Assembly (NCBI GenBank): GCA_002212725.1
Contig: MTCR01000140.1
Span: 1-53,094 of the forward strand
Origin: Sphingobacteriales bacterium TSM_CSM
GTDB lineage: Bacteria > Bacteroidota > Bacteroidia > Chitinophagales > UBA2359
DNA: 53,094 bases
Direction: 5' to 3'
Positions 24,623 to 32,552 of this stretch are shown here, one piece after another. A model generated the notes under the pieces. It had not been told where the DNA came from, did not search any database, and saw only the letters and a list, made by a program, of their open reading frames with translations. The position numbers and the translations under genes are program-made. The first letter of the stretch is position 1, and every line of letters starts with the position of its first letter.

Positions 24623-26413
24623 CTACAGCAACCATATTTTTACACTTTCTGTTTTTTTGCCGCTTTGGTACACCACTATATAGGCGCCGGGCGGCAGGTG
24701 ATTTATAGTAACAATGGCGGTGTTAAAGGTAAAGGCGTTGGAGGGAATTTGTGCTACGGTTTTACCCGCCATATCGGTTATATAGCATTGGTCATCGGGT
24801 AAAATAAGGTAGTTGGGTTGCAGTTGCACAATCAACTGTCCGCTTTGGGGCGGTACGGGGTACACGTTGGCAAGTATGCTTCGGGTTGTTTGCGGCTGTG
24901 CCCGGGTTTTGCCCGAATGCAGCACAGTAATCCGGCTTACTTCTTCGTTGTCTTCGTCAATTACATAGAGTTTTACCGAATCTGCACCAAACACCTCAAT
25001 TTTACCGAAAGCGTTTTTGAAATTGCTGTTTCCCAGCCCGTTTCCGCCGCCGTTCCATACCGAATCTTGTATAGAAGGGGCGCTGGGTATGAGTTGCCCA
25101 AAGAGGTTGAGAAAATAAGCCAGATTGGTTCCGGTTACGCTAAGTCCCGATGCGTTCAGTTCGGGCATACCGGCATTTTGTCCGTTGTCCATTACGTTGT
25201 GGTGCGTATCGCCGCTAATAAAAATAAGGTCGGTAAGTTGGTTATCGGCAATAAACTGCAAGAGGTCGTTTTGTTCTTCGGGGTAGCCGGCCCAATAGCC
25301 GGCAAATCCGGTTGAGAGCCGAAATCCGGTTCCGTTAACCCCGCCCACGCTAAGGGCTATGTTTTGAAATTGCAGGGCAAAATCTATGAGCAGGCGCAGG
25401 TTTTTGTTAAAAGGCACACCGCCCACCAGAAATTTCCAATCGGCAGTTGAGTTTTTCAGTCCGGTTTTCAGCCATTGCATTTGTTTGTCGCCAATAATTT
25501 TGTGGTTGGGCGGCGGGTTAAACGACCACCGGTTGGTGGCGGCATCGTATTGGTAGGCTAAGGTTGGCAAATCGGAATTAGAGCGGGTATCGAGGAAGAA
25601 AAATTCGCAGTTGCCCATTTTAAAGCTGTGGTACAGTCCAACGCTGGTATCGGGCAGTTGGTAGGCCGGAAAAAATTCGGTATAAGCCTTAAACACGTTG
25701 GAGCGTTCAAGCTGTGTTACGGGTGCATACGAAAAGCCGTTGTAAATTTCGCCGGTAATGGTATCCTGTTCGTAATAGGTTCCGTACCAGCCCTCGCGGT
25801 GGGGGCCAAAGCCGTCGTCGTCGTCGTGTACGTAGTCAATAGGTACGGTAAGGAGCATATCTTTCATGCGGTCTTCGTTGTAGTGCCTTTGCCAGGCCAG
25901 TTTTACGGTATTGTAGTTGGCGGGGTAAGAATTATCGAGCTGGTAGCTGGGGTAAGTCCAGTCGCCGGTATGCAAAAACAGGTTGGGGTGGTGCGTTGGC
26001 ATGGCGTCAAACACTTTCATGTTTTCGGTTTCCTGGCAGGAGCCGGTTACAAACACATAATGTCCTTTTTCCCCTTCGGGCGGAAAAGTGGTAAAGCTGC
26101 CTTTCCGGGCATCGGGTTGGCCGCTAAACAGCAGGCGGTAGTAGTACAAGGTATTGGGCTGCAAACCGGTAATATCCAACAGGGTGGTGGTGTCTTTTTG
26201 GGCAATAGTGGCGCCGTTGTATTGCAGGGTTTTGGAAAATGCCGGATCGGTTGACAGTTGCAGGATAAAACTGCGCTCGAATGAGGTGCGCACATACATG
26301 CGGGCGCTGTGCGGCCCCAATGCGCCCACTGCGGGGCCGTGTGTAATAAACTGGGCAAGAGCAGGCAGGCAGGCGGTAAACAACAAAAAAGCAAGGGTAA
26401 AAAAGCGGCACAT
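24623..26413 (-). CDS. PhoD-like alkaline phosphatase with T9SS sorting domain
   Basis: 596 residues. A signal peptide (LAFLLFTACLPALAQ) is followed by a fibronectin-like N-terminal domain (THGPAVGALGPHSARMYVRT) and the metallophosphatase core of PhoD enzymes: GSCQETENMKVFD, LHTGDWTYPSY, YVHDDDDGFGPHR, FFLDTRSN, GDKQMQWLKTGLKN and ISGDTHHNVMDN, which supply the metal-binding Asp, Asn and His residues. The last ~80 residues (ANVYPVPPQSGQLIVQLQPN to KKTESVKIWLL) are a T9SS-type sorting domain, so the enzyme should act at the surface or outside, hydrolysing phosphate esters. Its 5' region faces alkB across a 244-bp gap with a perfect dyad. Confidence 0.92.
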   Translation of the reverse strand: MCRFFTLAFLLFTACLPALAQFITHGPAVGALGPHSARMYVRTSFERSFILQLSTDPAFSKTLQYNGATIAQKDTTTLLDITGLQPNTLYYYRLLFSGQPDARKGSFTTFPPEGEKGHYVFVTGSCQETENMKVFDAMPTHHPNLFLHTGDWTYPSYQLDNSYPANYNTVKLAWQRHYNEDRMKDMLLTVPIDYVHDDDDGFGPHREGWYGTYYEQDTITGEIYNGFSYAPVTQLERSNVFKAYTEFFPAYQLPDTSVGLYHSFKMGNCEFFFLDTRSNSDLPTLAYQYDAATNRWSFNPPPNHKIIGDKQMQWLKTGLKNSTADWKFLVGGVPFNKNLRLLIDFALQFQNIALSVGGVNGTGFRLSTGFAGYWAGYPEEQNDLLQFIADNQLTDLIFISGDTHHNVMDNGQNAGMPELNASGLSVTGTNLAYFLNLFGQLIPSAPSIQDSVWNGGGNGLGNSNFKNAFGKIEVFGADSVKLYVIDEDNEEVSRITVLHSGKTRAQPQTTRSILANVYPVPPQSGQLIVQLQPNYLILPDDQCYITDMAGKTVAQIPSNAFTFNTAIVTINHLPPGAYIVVYQSGKKTESVKIWLL

Positions 26414-26544
26414 AAGCAGAAAAGAGGTTTGCAGGCGTTATATTAGTTAAAATGAGGAAAAACAGCACAAAGAGCGGTAAATTTTGGTAAAAATAACCAA
26501 ACCAAATTTCAAAAAGGCAGTTATTTTTATCGCAAAGACAACAA

Positions 26545-26572
26545 TTAACACAAAGGCAACAATTTGTGTTAA
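26545..26572. promoter_or_regulatory. Perfect 10-bp dyad between divergent genes
   Basis: TTAACACAAA (26545-26554) and TTTGTGTTAA (26563-26572) are exact inverted repeats separated by 8 nt. The site lies between the divergently transcribed phoD-like gene and alkB, where a terminator is not expected, so an operator is a possible role. No regulator is known. Confidence 0.5.
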
Positions 26573-26657
26573 AAAATTGGAGGTTGATAATTCCCTAAAG
26601 AACAAACACCCGTAAACTACCCGATGTTATTGCCAACTGTCGGGTTTCCTGTTATTC

Positions 26658-27275
26658 ATGTCAGAACATTTGTTTACCAACGCCCTGCTGCAACTGCCCG
26701 ATGCAGAACTGTTGTACCTGCACCCGTTTTTACCGGCTGCCGAAGCCGGCCGGCTGTTTGAACACCTGCTTGGCGCCGGCCATATTGCCTGGCGGCAAGA
26801 CAGCATACGCATGTTTGGCAAGCAAGTGCTTACCCCACGCCTGAGCGCATGGTACGGAGTGTCCGGCGCTGTTTACACTTATTCGGGACTAACCCTGCAC
26901 CCGCTGCCTTTTACCCCGGCGCTGCTTTCGCTCAAGGAAATCATAGAGCAAACCGTTCAACATGCCCAATTCAACAGCGTATTGCTGAACCTGTACCGGA
27001 ACGGCGCCGACTCTATGGGCTGGCACGCCGATGACGAACCCGAACTGGGCAGCAACCCGGTTATTGCCTCTGTTAGCCTTGGTGCAGAAAGGCGGTTTCT
27101 GCTTAGGCACAAATACCGCAAAGAGTTGAAACAACAAATTGTGTTGCAACACAACTCGCTGTTGATTATGCGCGGAACCACACAGCATTTTTGGCAACAT
27201 GCCCTGCCAAAAACAAGCCGCCCCGCAGGAGCAAGAATTAACCTTACCTTTCGCCACATTAATATGCTGTGCTAA
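26658..27275 (+). CDS. alkB: AlkB-like 2-oxoglutarate/Fe(II) dioxygenase
   Basis: A 205-residue DNA/RNA demethylase of the AlkB family that removes methyl groups from damaged bases using oxygen, iron and 2-oxoglutarate. Iron ligands are His123 and Asp125 in GWHADDEPEL and His181 in WQHALPKTSRP. The 2-oxoglutarate Arg residues are Arg193 and Arg199 in ARINLTFRHI. LNLYRNGADSM and SLGAERRF are further family marks. The start at 26658 is chosen because homology runs from near residue 10. It resembles the ALKBH2/3-like bacterial group. No ada gene is nearby. Confidence 0.94.
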   Translation: MSEHLFTNALLQLPDAELLYLHPFLPAAEAGRLFEHLLGAGHIAWRQDSIRMFGKQVLTPRLSAWYGVSGAVYTYSGLTLHPLPFTPALLSLKEIIEQTVQHAQFNSVLLNLYRNGADSMGWHADDEPELGSNPVIASVSLGAERRFLLRHKYRKELKQQIVLQHNSLLIMRGTTQHFWQHALPKTSRPAGARINLTFRHINMLC

Positions 27276-27467
27276 AACAATAATTACCCCTCAAAAACCA
27301 AACTTTTACCATTTTTCTACGTCTAAATAAATAGAGAACGTCAATAAGACGAAAAAGAAAGCCGTAAAAATGGGCTAACCGCCCGCCCAAAAAGTAAAAC
27401 AGCATATAATTTGCATGTACAACCAAAATTACATCTGTTTTACAGGTGGTTATTGGTGCAAAATCAA

Positions 27468-27475
27468 TATCTTTG
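27468..27475 (+). promoter_or_regulatory. -7 promoter element of the M1 aminopeptidase gene
   Basis: TATCTTTG, followed by CAATAG, matches TAnnTTTG and lies 84 bp before the chosen ATG. No TTG is seen at the expected distance. Confidence 0.45.
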
Positions 27476-27559
27476 CAATAGGTAAGGAACAGCACTGGTT
27501 ATGGTTTTTTTTCGGGTTGAGGCAATCTCTTTTACAACACCTTGTCATTTCGGTTCAAT

Positions 27560-30262
27560 ATGAAGAAACTATTTTTAGCAGTAGCGGTGGTTTTGTTTTT
27601 TACCATCAGCGCATGTTCTTTGGTAAAAGAAAGCCGGCAACAAACCACTGCCATACCGGCAGAGACAGATAATGAACTGAACGATTTTAAAATTTCTGCT
27701 CATGAAAACGGGTGGCAAACAAACAACCCCGATATGAACACGGCGCCGCCGCCGGCCGCCGTATCGGAATACCGCCAAACAGCTACACGGTATCATGACC
27801 TGCTGCACACCAAATTAGACGTAAGTTTTGACTGGGAAAAGAAACACCTGTTGGGCAAAGCCACCCTAACGCTTAAACCCCACTTTTATGCAACCGACTC
27901 TGTTACCATTGATGCCAAAGGGTTTGACCTGCACACCGTAGCCCTGCTGCTTAATGGTAAACAGCAACCCCTGCAATACCGCTACGACTCTATGCAGTTG
28001 CATATACAACTCAACAAAACATACGCCCGTACCGATACTTTTACCCTGTTTATTGACTACACCGCCAAACCCAACGAGTTGGCCGATAAAGACCCCTATA
28101 TTACCTACGACAACAAAGGGCTGTATTTTATTAACCCCGATGGCAAAGAAGCCGGTAAACCTACCGAAATCTGGACACAAGGCGAAACCGAAGCCTCTTC
28201 GTGCTGGTTTCCTACCGTTGACAACCCCAATGAGCGAACCACCCAGGAAATAAGCATTACCGTACCCGATAAATACCAAACCCTTTCCAACGGAACCCTC
28301 ATCAGTTCAACGCAAAACCCCAACGGCACCCGAACCGACTACTGGCAACAAACGCAACCCCACGCACCTTACCTTTTTGCCATATCTGTTAACCAATATG
28401 CCGTTATAAAAGACACCTGGCGGGGTAAAGAGGTAAACTACTATGTAGATACCGCCTATGCCAAAAACGCCCGCAACATTTTTGGCAACACCCCCGAAAT
28501 GCTGGAGTTTTTCTCCAACAAACTCAGCTACCCCTTTCCTTGGGATAAATACTCGCAGGCTGTGGTGTATGATTTTGTGGCCGGCGCCATGGAAAACACC
28601 ACCGCAACCCTGTTTTACGAAGATGTGTACTACAACTCCGGCGACGAAGACAAAGGTAAAAACGACGATATTGTAGCACACGAACTTTTCCACCAGTGGT
28701 TTGGCGATTTGGTTACCTGCGAATCGTGGTCAAACCTGCCCCTCAACGAATCTTTTGCCACCTATGGCGAATACCTGTGGTTTGAATACAAATATGGAAA
28801 AGAACAGGCCGACTACCACCTTGACCAAGACCTGAAAGCTTATTTAGCCGAAGCATTTGAAAAAAAAGAACCGCTCATCAGGTTTCATTACAACGACCGC
28901 GAAGACATGTTCGACCGCCACTCTTACCAAAAGGGTGGGAGGGTGCTGCACATGCTGCGCAACTACGTGGGCGATGATGCCTTTTTTGCCGCACTTAACC
29001 TGTATCTTAAACAAAATGCCTACCAAAGCGTAGAAATTCACAACCTGCGCCTTGCCTTCGAAACCGTTACCGGTCAAGACCTTAACTGGTTTTTTAACCA
29101 ATGGTTTTTTACCCCCGGACACCCCATACTCAACATTAATTACCGGTACGACTCTCTGGCATACAAACTCATTGTGAATATTGACCAAACACAACCCGAA
29201 AACCAGGTGTACCGAATGCCCACCAATATTGCCATACATAAAGCCGACGGAACCACCGAAATAAAAGACATTGAAATAAACAAACGCCAAAGCGTGTTTG
29301 AGTTTGCCCTCCCTGCCAAACCGCTAACCGTTATTGTTGACCCCAACCACATATTGTTGTGCGAGCGGTACGAAACGTATGATGTACATGGTTACCTGAA
29401 CAAGTTTTACAAGGGAACCCACTTCCTTGACCAAACAGAGGCCATTGCTGCCCTCACTTCGCAACAGGAAAACAACCCCGAAGCAGCTAAACTGTTTCTC
29501 GATGCCTTGCAGCACCCCTTTTGGCTGGTAAGGCAAACAGCCATAGAGAATATTGCGTCCGGCACAAAAAACAACAACAACGAACTGAAAAACCGCCTCA
29601 TACAAATGGTTAAAACCGATAGCAACGACAATATTAAAATTGCCGCACTATCTAAACTATCCGAAATTTTCCCCGACGGGCATGACCTGCTGCCCGTTTT
29701 TTCCGATGTGCTTGAGAGTAAATCGCACTCACTTATTGCTACTGCCCTCTACCACCTGCCCAACCTTTTTCCTGCCGAAGCCATGCAAAAAGCCCGGCAG
29801 TTGCAAAACCACCCCAGCAGTGAGGTAACTGCCATGGTAGCCAAAATATACTCGCAGTTTGGCGACGATACAGACCAGCCTTATTTTGAAGACCAACTCA
29901 CCAAATCGCCCGATTATAACCGCTACACATTGATAGACTCCTACGGCTTTTTCCTTAGCCGGATGTATAAACCCGATGTTATTTTAAAAGGCATTACCAC
30001 CCTTGAAAGCATTGCCATTGACGACCATAACTGGTGGATACGGCTGGTAGCCACCCAACAACTGGCCTTTGTAAAAGACGTTTTGTCTGATGTTTACCAA
30101 ACACAGGATGCGGTAAACAAAACCACCGCCCTGCACGGCACACCAGATACTACGGGCACCGGGCAGTTTCAGGAAATTTTGTCTTTGCTGTCGGTCAAAT
30201 TAGAGAAAATTAAAAATACCGAAACCGACGAGCGGCTGTTGCAGCAATATAAAAACCTGTAA
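27560..30262 (+). CDS. M1-family zinc aminopeptidase (lipoprotein)
   Basis: 900 residues from the ATG at 27560; an in-frame TTG six codons earlier gives no better signal. A lipoprotein signal (AVAVVLFFTISAC) anchors it in the envelope. The M1 catalytic domain has GAMEN at 342-346 for substrate N-terminus recognition and HELFHQWFG (His374, Glu375, His378) with the third ligand Glu397 in NLPLNESFATYGEYLW. The C-terminal third has HEAT-like helical repeats (AAKLFLDALQHPFWLVRQTA, NIKIAALSKLSEIFPDG). It should cleave N-terminal residues from peptides in the periplasm or at the surface. Length suits the family. The gene is monocistronic by position. Confidence 0.95.
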   Translation: MKKLFLAVAVVLFFTISACSLVKESRQQTTAIPAETDNELNDFKISAHENGWQTNNPDMNTAPPPAAVSEYRQTATRYHDLLHTKLDVSFDWEKKHLLGKATLTLKPHFYATDSVTIDAKGFDLHTVALLLNGKQQPLQYRYDSMQLHIQLNKTYARTDTFTLFIDYTAKPNELADKDPYITYDNKGLYFINPDGKEAGKPTEIWTQGETEASSCWFPTVDNPNERTTQEISITVPDKYQTLSNGTLISSTQNPNGTRTDYWQQTQPHAPYLFAISVNQYAVIKDTWRGKEVNYYVDTAYAKNARNIFGNTPEMLEFFSNKLSYPFPWDKYSQAVVYDFVAGAMENTTATLFYEDVYYNSGDEDKGKNDDIVAHELFHQWFGDLVTCESWSNLPLNESFATYGEYLWFEYKYGKEQADYHLDQDLKAYLAEAFEKKEPLIRFHYNDREDMFDRHSYQKGGRVLHMLRNYVGDDAFFAALNLYLKQNAYQSVEIHNLRLAFETVTGQDLNWFFNQWFFTPGHPILNINYRYDSLAYKLIVNIDQTQPENQVYRMPTNIAIHKADGTTEIKDIEINKRQSVFEFALPAKPLTVIVDPNHILLCERYETYDVHGYLNKFYKGTHFLDQTEAIAALTSQQENNPEAAKLFLDALQHPFWLVRQTAIENIASGTKNNNNELKNRLIQMVKTDSNDNIKIAALSKLSEIFPDGHDLLPVFSDVLESKSHSLIATALYHLPNLFPAEAMQKARQLQNHPSSEVTAMVAKIYSQFGDDTDQPYFEDQLTKSPDYNRYTLIDSYGFFLSRMYKPDVILKGITTLESIAIDDHNWWIRLVATQQLAFVKDVLSDVYQTQDAVNKTTALHGTPDTTGTGQFQEILSLLSVKLEKIKNTETDERLLQQYKNL

Positions 30263-30308
30263 TAGCAATTGCCCGGCAGCATTTTTAAAAAACGGAGCAA
30301 CTTGGGTT

Positions 30309-30333
30309 ATACTGTAAATTTCATTACAGTGTT
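30309..30333. terminator. Possible bidirectional hairpin between convergent genes
   Basis: ACTGTAA (30311-30317) and TTACAGT (30324-30330) form a perfect 7-bp stem around ATTTCA, between the M1 peptidase stop and the end of the DUF1272 gene. No strong T-run follows. Confidence 0.35.
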
Positions 30334-30336
30334 ACT

Positions 30337-30627
30337 TTACCGCAAATGAGGTGCGGTGTTCTTATATTTCTCTGAAAGCGCGGCAAAAGCCTGCATATCT
30401 ACCGGTTTATAAAAAAAATGGGCTACGGCAGGGTACTTTAACAGTTCATCTGCAGGCCTTACGGGCCTTTGCACAAAACCCCCGCCGCAATTTGGGCATA
30501 CATTATGTAGTACAAAAGCTACGCAATGCGTACAAAATGTACATTCAAAACTGCAAATCATAGCCTCCAAACTGTTGGGAGGCAGGTGCTTGCCGCAATT
30601 TTCGCAAATGGGTCTTAACTCAAGCAT
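30337..30627 (-). CDS. DUF1272 zinc-ribbon-like protein
   Basis: A 96-residue small protein. The N-terminal half is a typical DUF1272 domain: LELRPICENCGKHLPP, then SFECTFCTHCV and NVCPNCGGGFVQRPVRPADE, giving at least eight Cys residues arranged as two zinc-binding knuckles. The C-terminal extension (KYPAVAHFFYKPVDMQAFAA) is not part of the usual domain, which often ends after the RP motif. Function is unknown; family members are small cytoplasmic proteins. The ATG is confirmed by the conserved LELRP start. Confidence 0.9.
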   Translation of the reverse strand: MLELRPICENCGKHLPPNSLEAMICSFECTFCTHCVAFVLHNVCPNCGGGFVQRPVRPADELLKYPAVAHFFYKPVDMQAFAALSEKYKNTAPHLR

Positions 30628-30744
30628 ATGTCTGGTATAACTGTTGGGTAAACCCCTTTATTGCCTTTATTGGTAAAATGATGTGTCGGTTAAAAGAAAC
30701 AAAACAGATGCACTATTTTAAAATGCAATTCTTCAACAGCTGTT

Positions 30745-32382
30745 TTATTTCAAACCCAACTTCTCTTTAATTAATTGCAGTTCCAATTTAAGGGCATTAA
30801 TAGTTTGGCTTTGTTCTTCAATGACAGCCTGCTGCTCCTGCACGGCTTTTACCAAACTGGGCACAAAACCCGCATACTCAAGGCTGTAATTATCGGTAGG
30901 GTTTTGGGGTGGGTTGATGCCATCAAAACTATAACCTATTTTTTGGGCTGCTGCTTCCACTTCCTGCGCAATAAAACCGGTGCGAATTTCGGCATTGGCG
31001 GCGCTTATTTGTTCGGGAGTGGGGTAGTACTCTTGGGCAATGCTGTCGGGCATTTGGGCGGTAATATGATGTTGCAGTTTGTCTATGTCCACTGTATAGG
31101 TAACAGGTCGCAACTGTTCTATGAAGGATAAACCCGGCACATCGCTTTTTACGTTTTGTTTAAATCGCCCGTCGCTAAGGTTGCTCCAGTTGGCATAGCC
31201 GCCTATGGTCATGCCGCCTATATTGGCGCCCAATACAATTTTATTGTCGGCGTTGGTAATGGCTTGTGTGCCCAATGAGGAAGCACCGTTTAAATTACTG
31301 GAATTCACATTGGCACGGTCGCCAATGCAGGTGTTCCAACTGCCAGTAGTGTTTACATTAAGTGCAGAGTATCCATATGCTGTATTCTGGTTGCCTGAAG
31401 AGTTGTTGTAAAGCGCAAAACTTCCATTAGCTGTATTAGCCCCCCCTGTAGTATTGAAGGCCATGGCAGTATATCCGTTTGCTGTATTATCTTCTCCTGT
31501 AGTGTTGCTGTAAAGGGCTTGATCCCCATTAGCAGTATTTGCATCTCCTGTAGAGTTAGAGTAAAGGGCTTCTTTGCCATTAGCTGTATTGTAACTGCCG
31601 GTGGTATTGGTATAAAGGGCATTTGTACCATTTGCCACATTACTAATTCCTATTGTGTTGTGTTCAAGCGCGCCGGAACCATTCGCTGTATTGTTATCTC
31701 CTGTTGTATTGTAGTAAAGTGCGCTGCTACCAGTGGCAGTATTCCAGTTTCCTGTAGTGTTGTAGTTAAGGGCTACGCTACCAAAAGCCGAATTGGCATA
31801 ACCGGTGGTATTTGAATACAGGGCACTGCTTCCATTGGCTGTATTATAATAACCGGTGGTGTTGTTTAAAAGAGCGCCAACTCCTACGCCGGTATTAGTA
31901 AATCCGGTTAAATTATAATTGGATTGCCCTACGGAGAGATTGTCATTATTTGTTTTAACCAATTTTGTGTTATCACTATAAACAGAATAAGGAACGCTCA
32001 CCAACTGCTGCGTACCCAAATTAATATAAGATTGCGGCCCTGCATCGTCAGGGTCAAGTTCAATTTCCAAGAACTTTGGCTGTCCGTCTGCCCAGGAGAT
32101 GTTGGAAAAGTTGCCGGTAATTGATGCCCCTCCGCCAATTTGAAGATTGATTGATGCTTGTGCATTGCTGGTAATGCTATGTATTTCCTGGTACTGAATG
32201 GTGCCAGTAGCACTACTTTGATGTATGGTAAGTCTTACCAAAACCGCTTGGTTGGGCAAGGGTTGCCACGCTGCATCTCGCAATACTGCTTGATAGTTAA
32301 TTAATTGCGGAACTTGTGCGCAAACAGATAAAACACTTGCAAAAAAAAGTATTTTCAAGCACAGAAAGGGTAGGTATTTCAT
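30745..32382 (-). CDS. Fibre-like repeat protein with S74 intramolecular chaperone domain (11 repeats)
   Basis: 545 residues from MKYLPFLCLKILFFASVLSV, a signal peptide; the nine upstream in-frame codons are not signal-like. Residues ~27-135 are a conserved Bacteroidota N-domain (PQLINYQAVLRD, WADGQPKFLEIELD, QQLVSVPYSVYSD). Residues ~167-353 are eleven 17-residue repeats of the type GSSALYSNTTGYANSAF, like YadA-type trimeric head motifs. The end is an S74 peptidase/chaperone domain: SDGRFKQNV (probable Ser/Lys pair for self-cleavage), FIEQLRPVTYTVD, GFIAQEVEAAA and a coiled coil. In phage tail spikes S74 helps trimers fold and then cleaves itself off. No T9SS domain is seen. A close paralogue lies directly upstream. 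Confidence 0.88.
   Translation of the reverse strand: MKYLPFLCLKILFFASVLSVCAQVPQLINYQAVLRDAAWQPLPNQAVLVRLTIHQSSATGTIQYQEIHSITSNAQASINLQIGGGASITGNFSNISWADGQPKFLEIELDPDDAGPQSYINLGTQQLVSVPYSVYSDNTKLVKTNNDNLSVGQSNYNLTGFTNTGVGVGALLNNTTGYYNTANGSSALYSNTTGYANSAFGSVALNYNTTGNWNTATGSSALYYNTTGDNNTANGSGALEHNTIGISNVANGTNALYTNTTGSYNTANGKEALYSNSTGDANTANGDQALYSNTTGEDNTANGYTAMAFNTTGGANTANGSFALYNNSSGNQNTAYGYSALNVNTTGSWNTCIGDRANVNSSNLNGASSLGTQAITNADNKIVLGANIGGMTIGGYANWSNLSDGRFKQNVKSDVPGLSFIEQLRPVTYTVDIDKLQHHITAQMPDSIAQEYYPTPEQISAANAEIRTGFIAQEVEAAAQKIGYSFDGINPPQNPTDNYSLEYAGFVPSLVKAVQEQQAVIEEQSQTINALKLELQLIKEKLGLK
31324..31884 (-). repeat. 51-bp in-frame repeats (11 units)
   Basis: About eleven consecutive units of 17 codons encode G-x-x-A-L-x-x-N-T-T-G-x-x-N-T-A-x. 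Units vary in sequence but keep length almost exactly. Boundaries are approximate. Confidence 0.85.
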
Positions 32383-32552
32383 GTTGTTAAATTTTGCAGT
32401 TAACAGCAATTGCTATATAAAGGTAGTATTTGTTTTCAGGTGCGAGTACATAATGTTTTGTCCTTAATCAAATATTTTTGAGAAAAGCAAAGAATTTTTA
32501 CCTCAGCGTAAAACATTAGAGTTCAGTTTGCCAAAATTTAGTATTTATCAAT

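Noticed and set aside
26641-26660. Hairpin CCCGA...TCGGG upstream of alkB as a regulatory stem
   Set aside because: Only a 5-bp stem with a 15-nt loop, easily found by chance.
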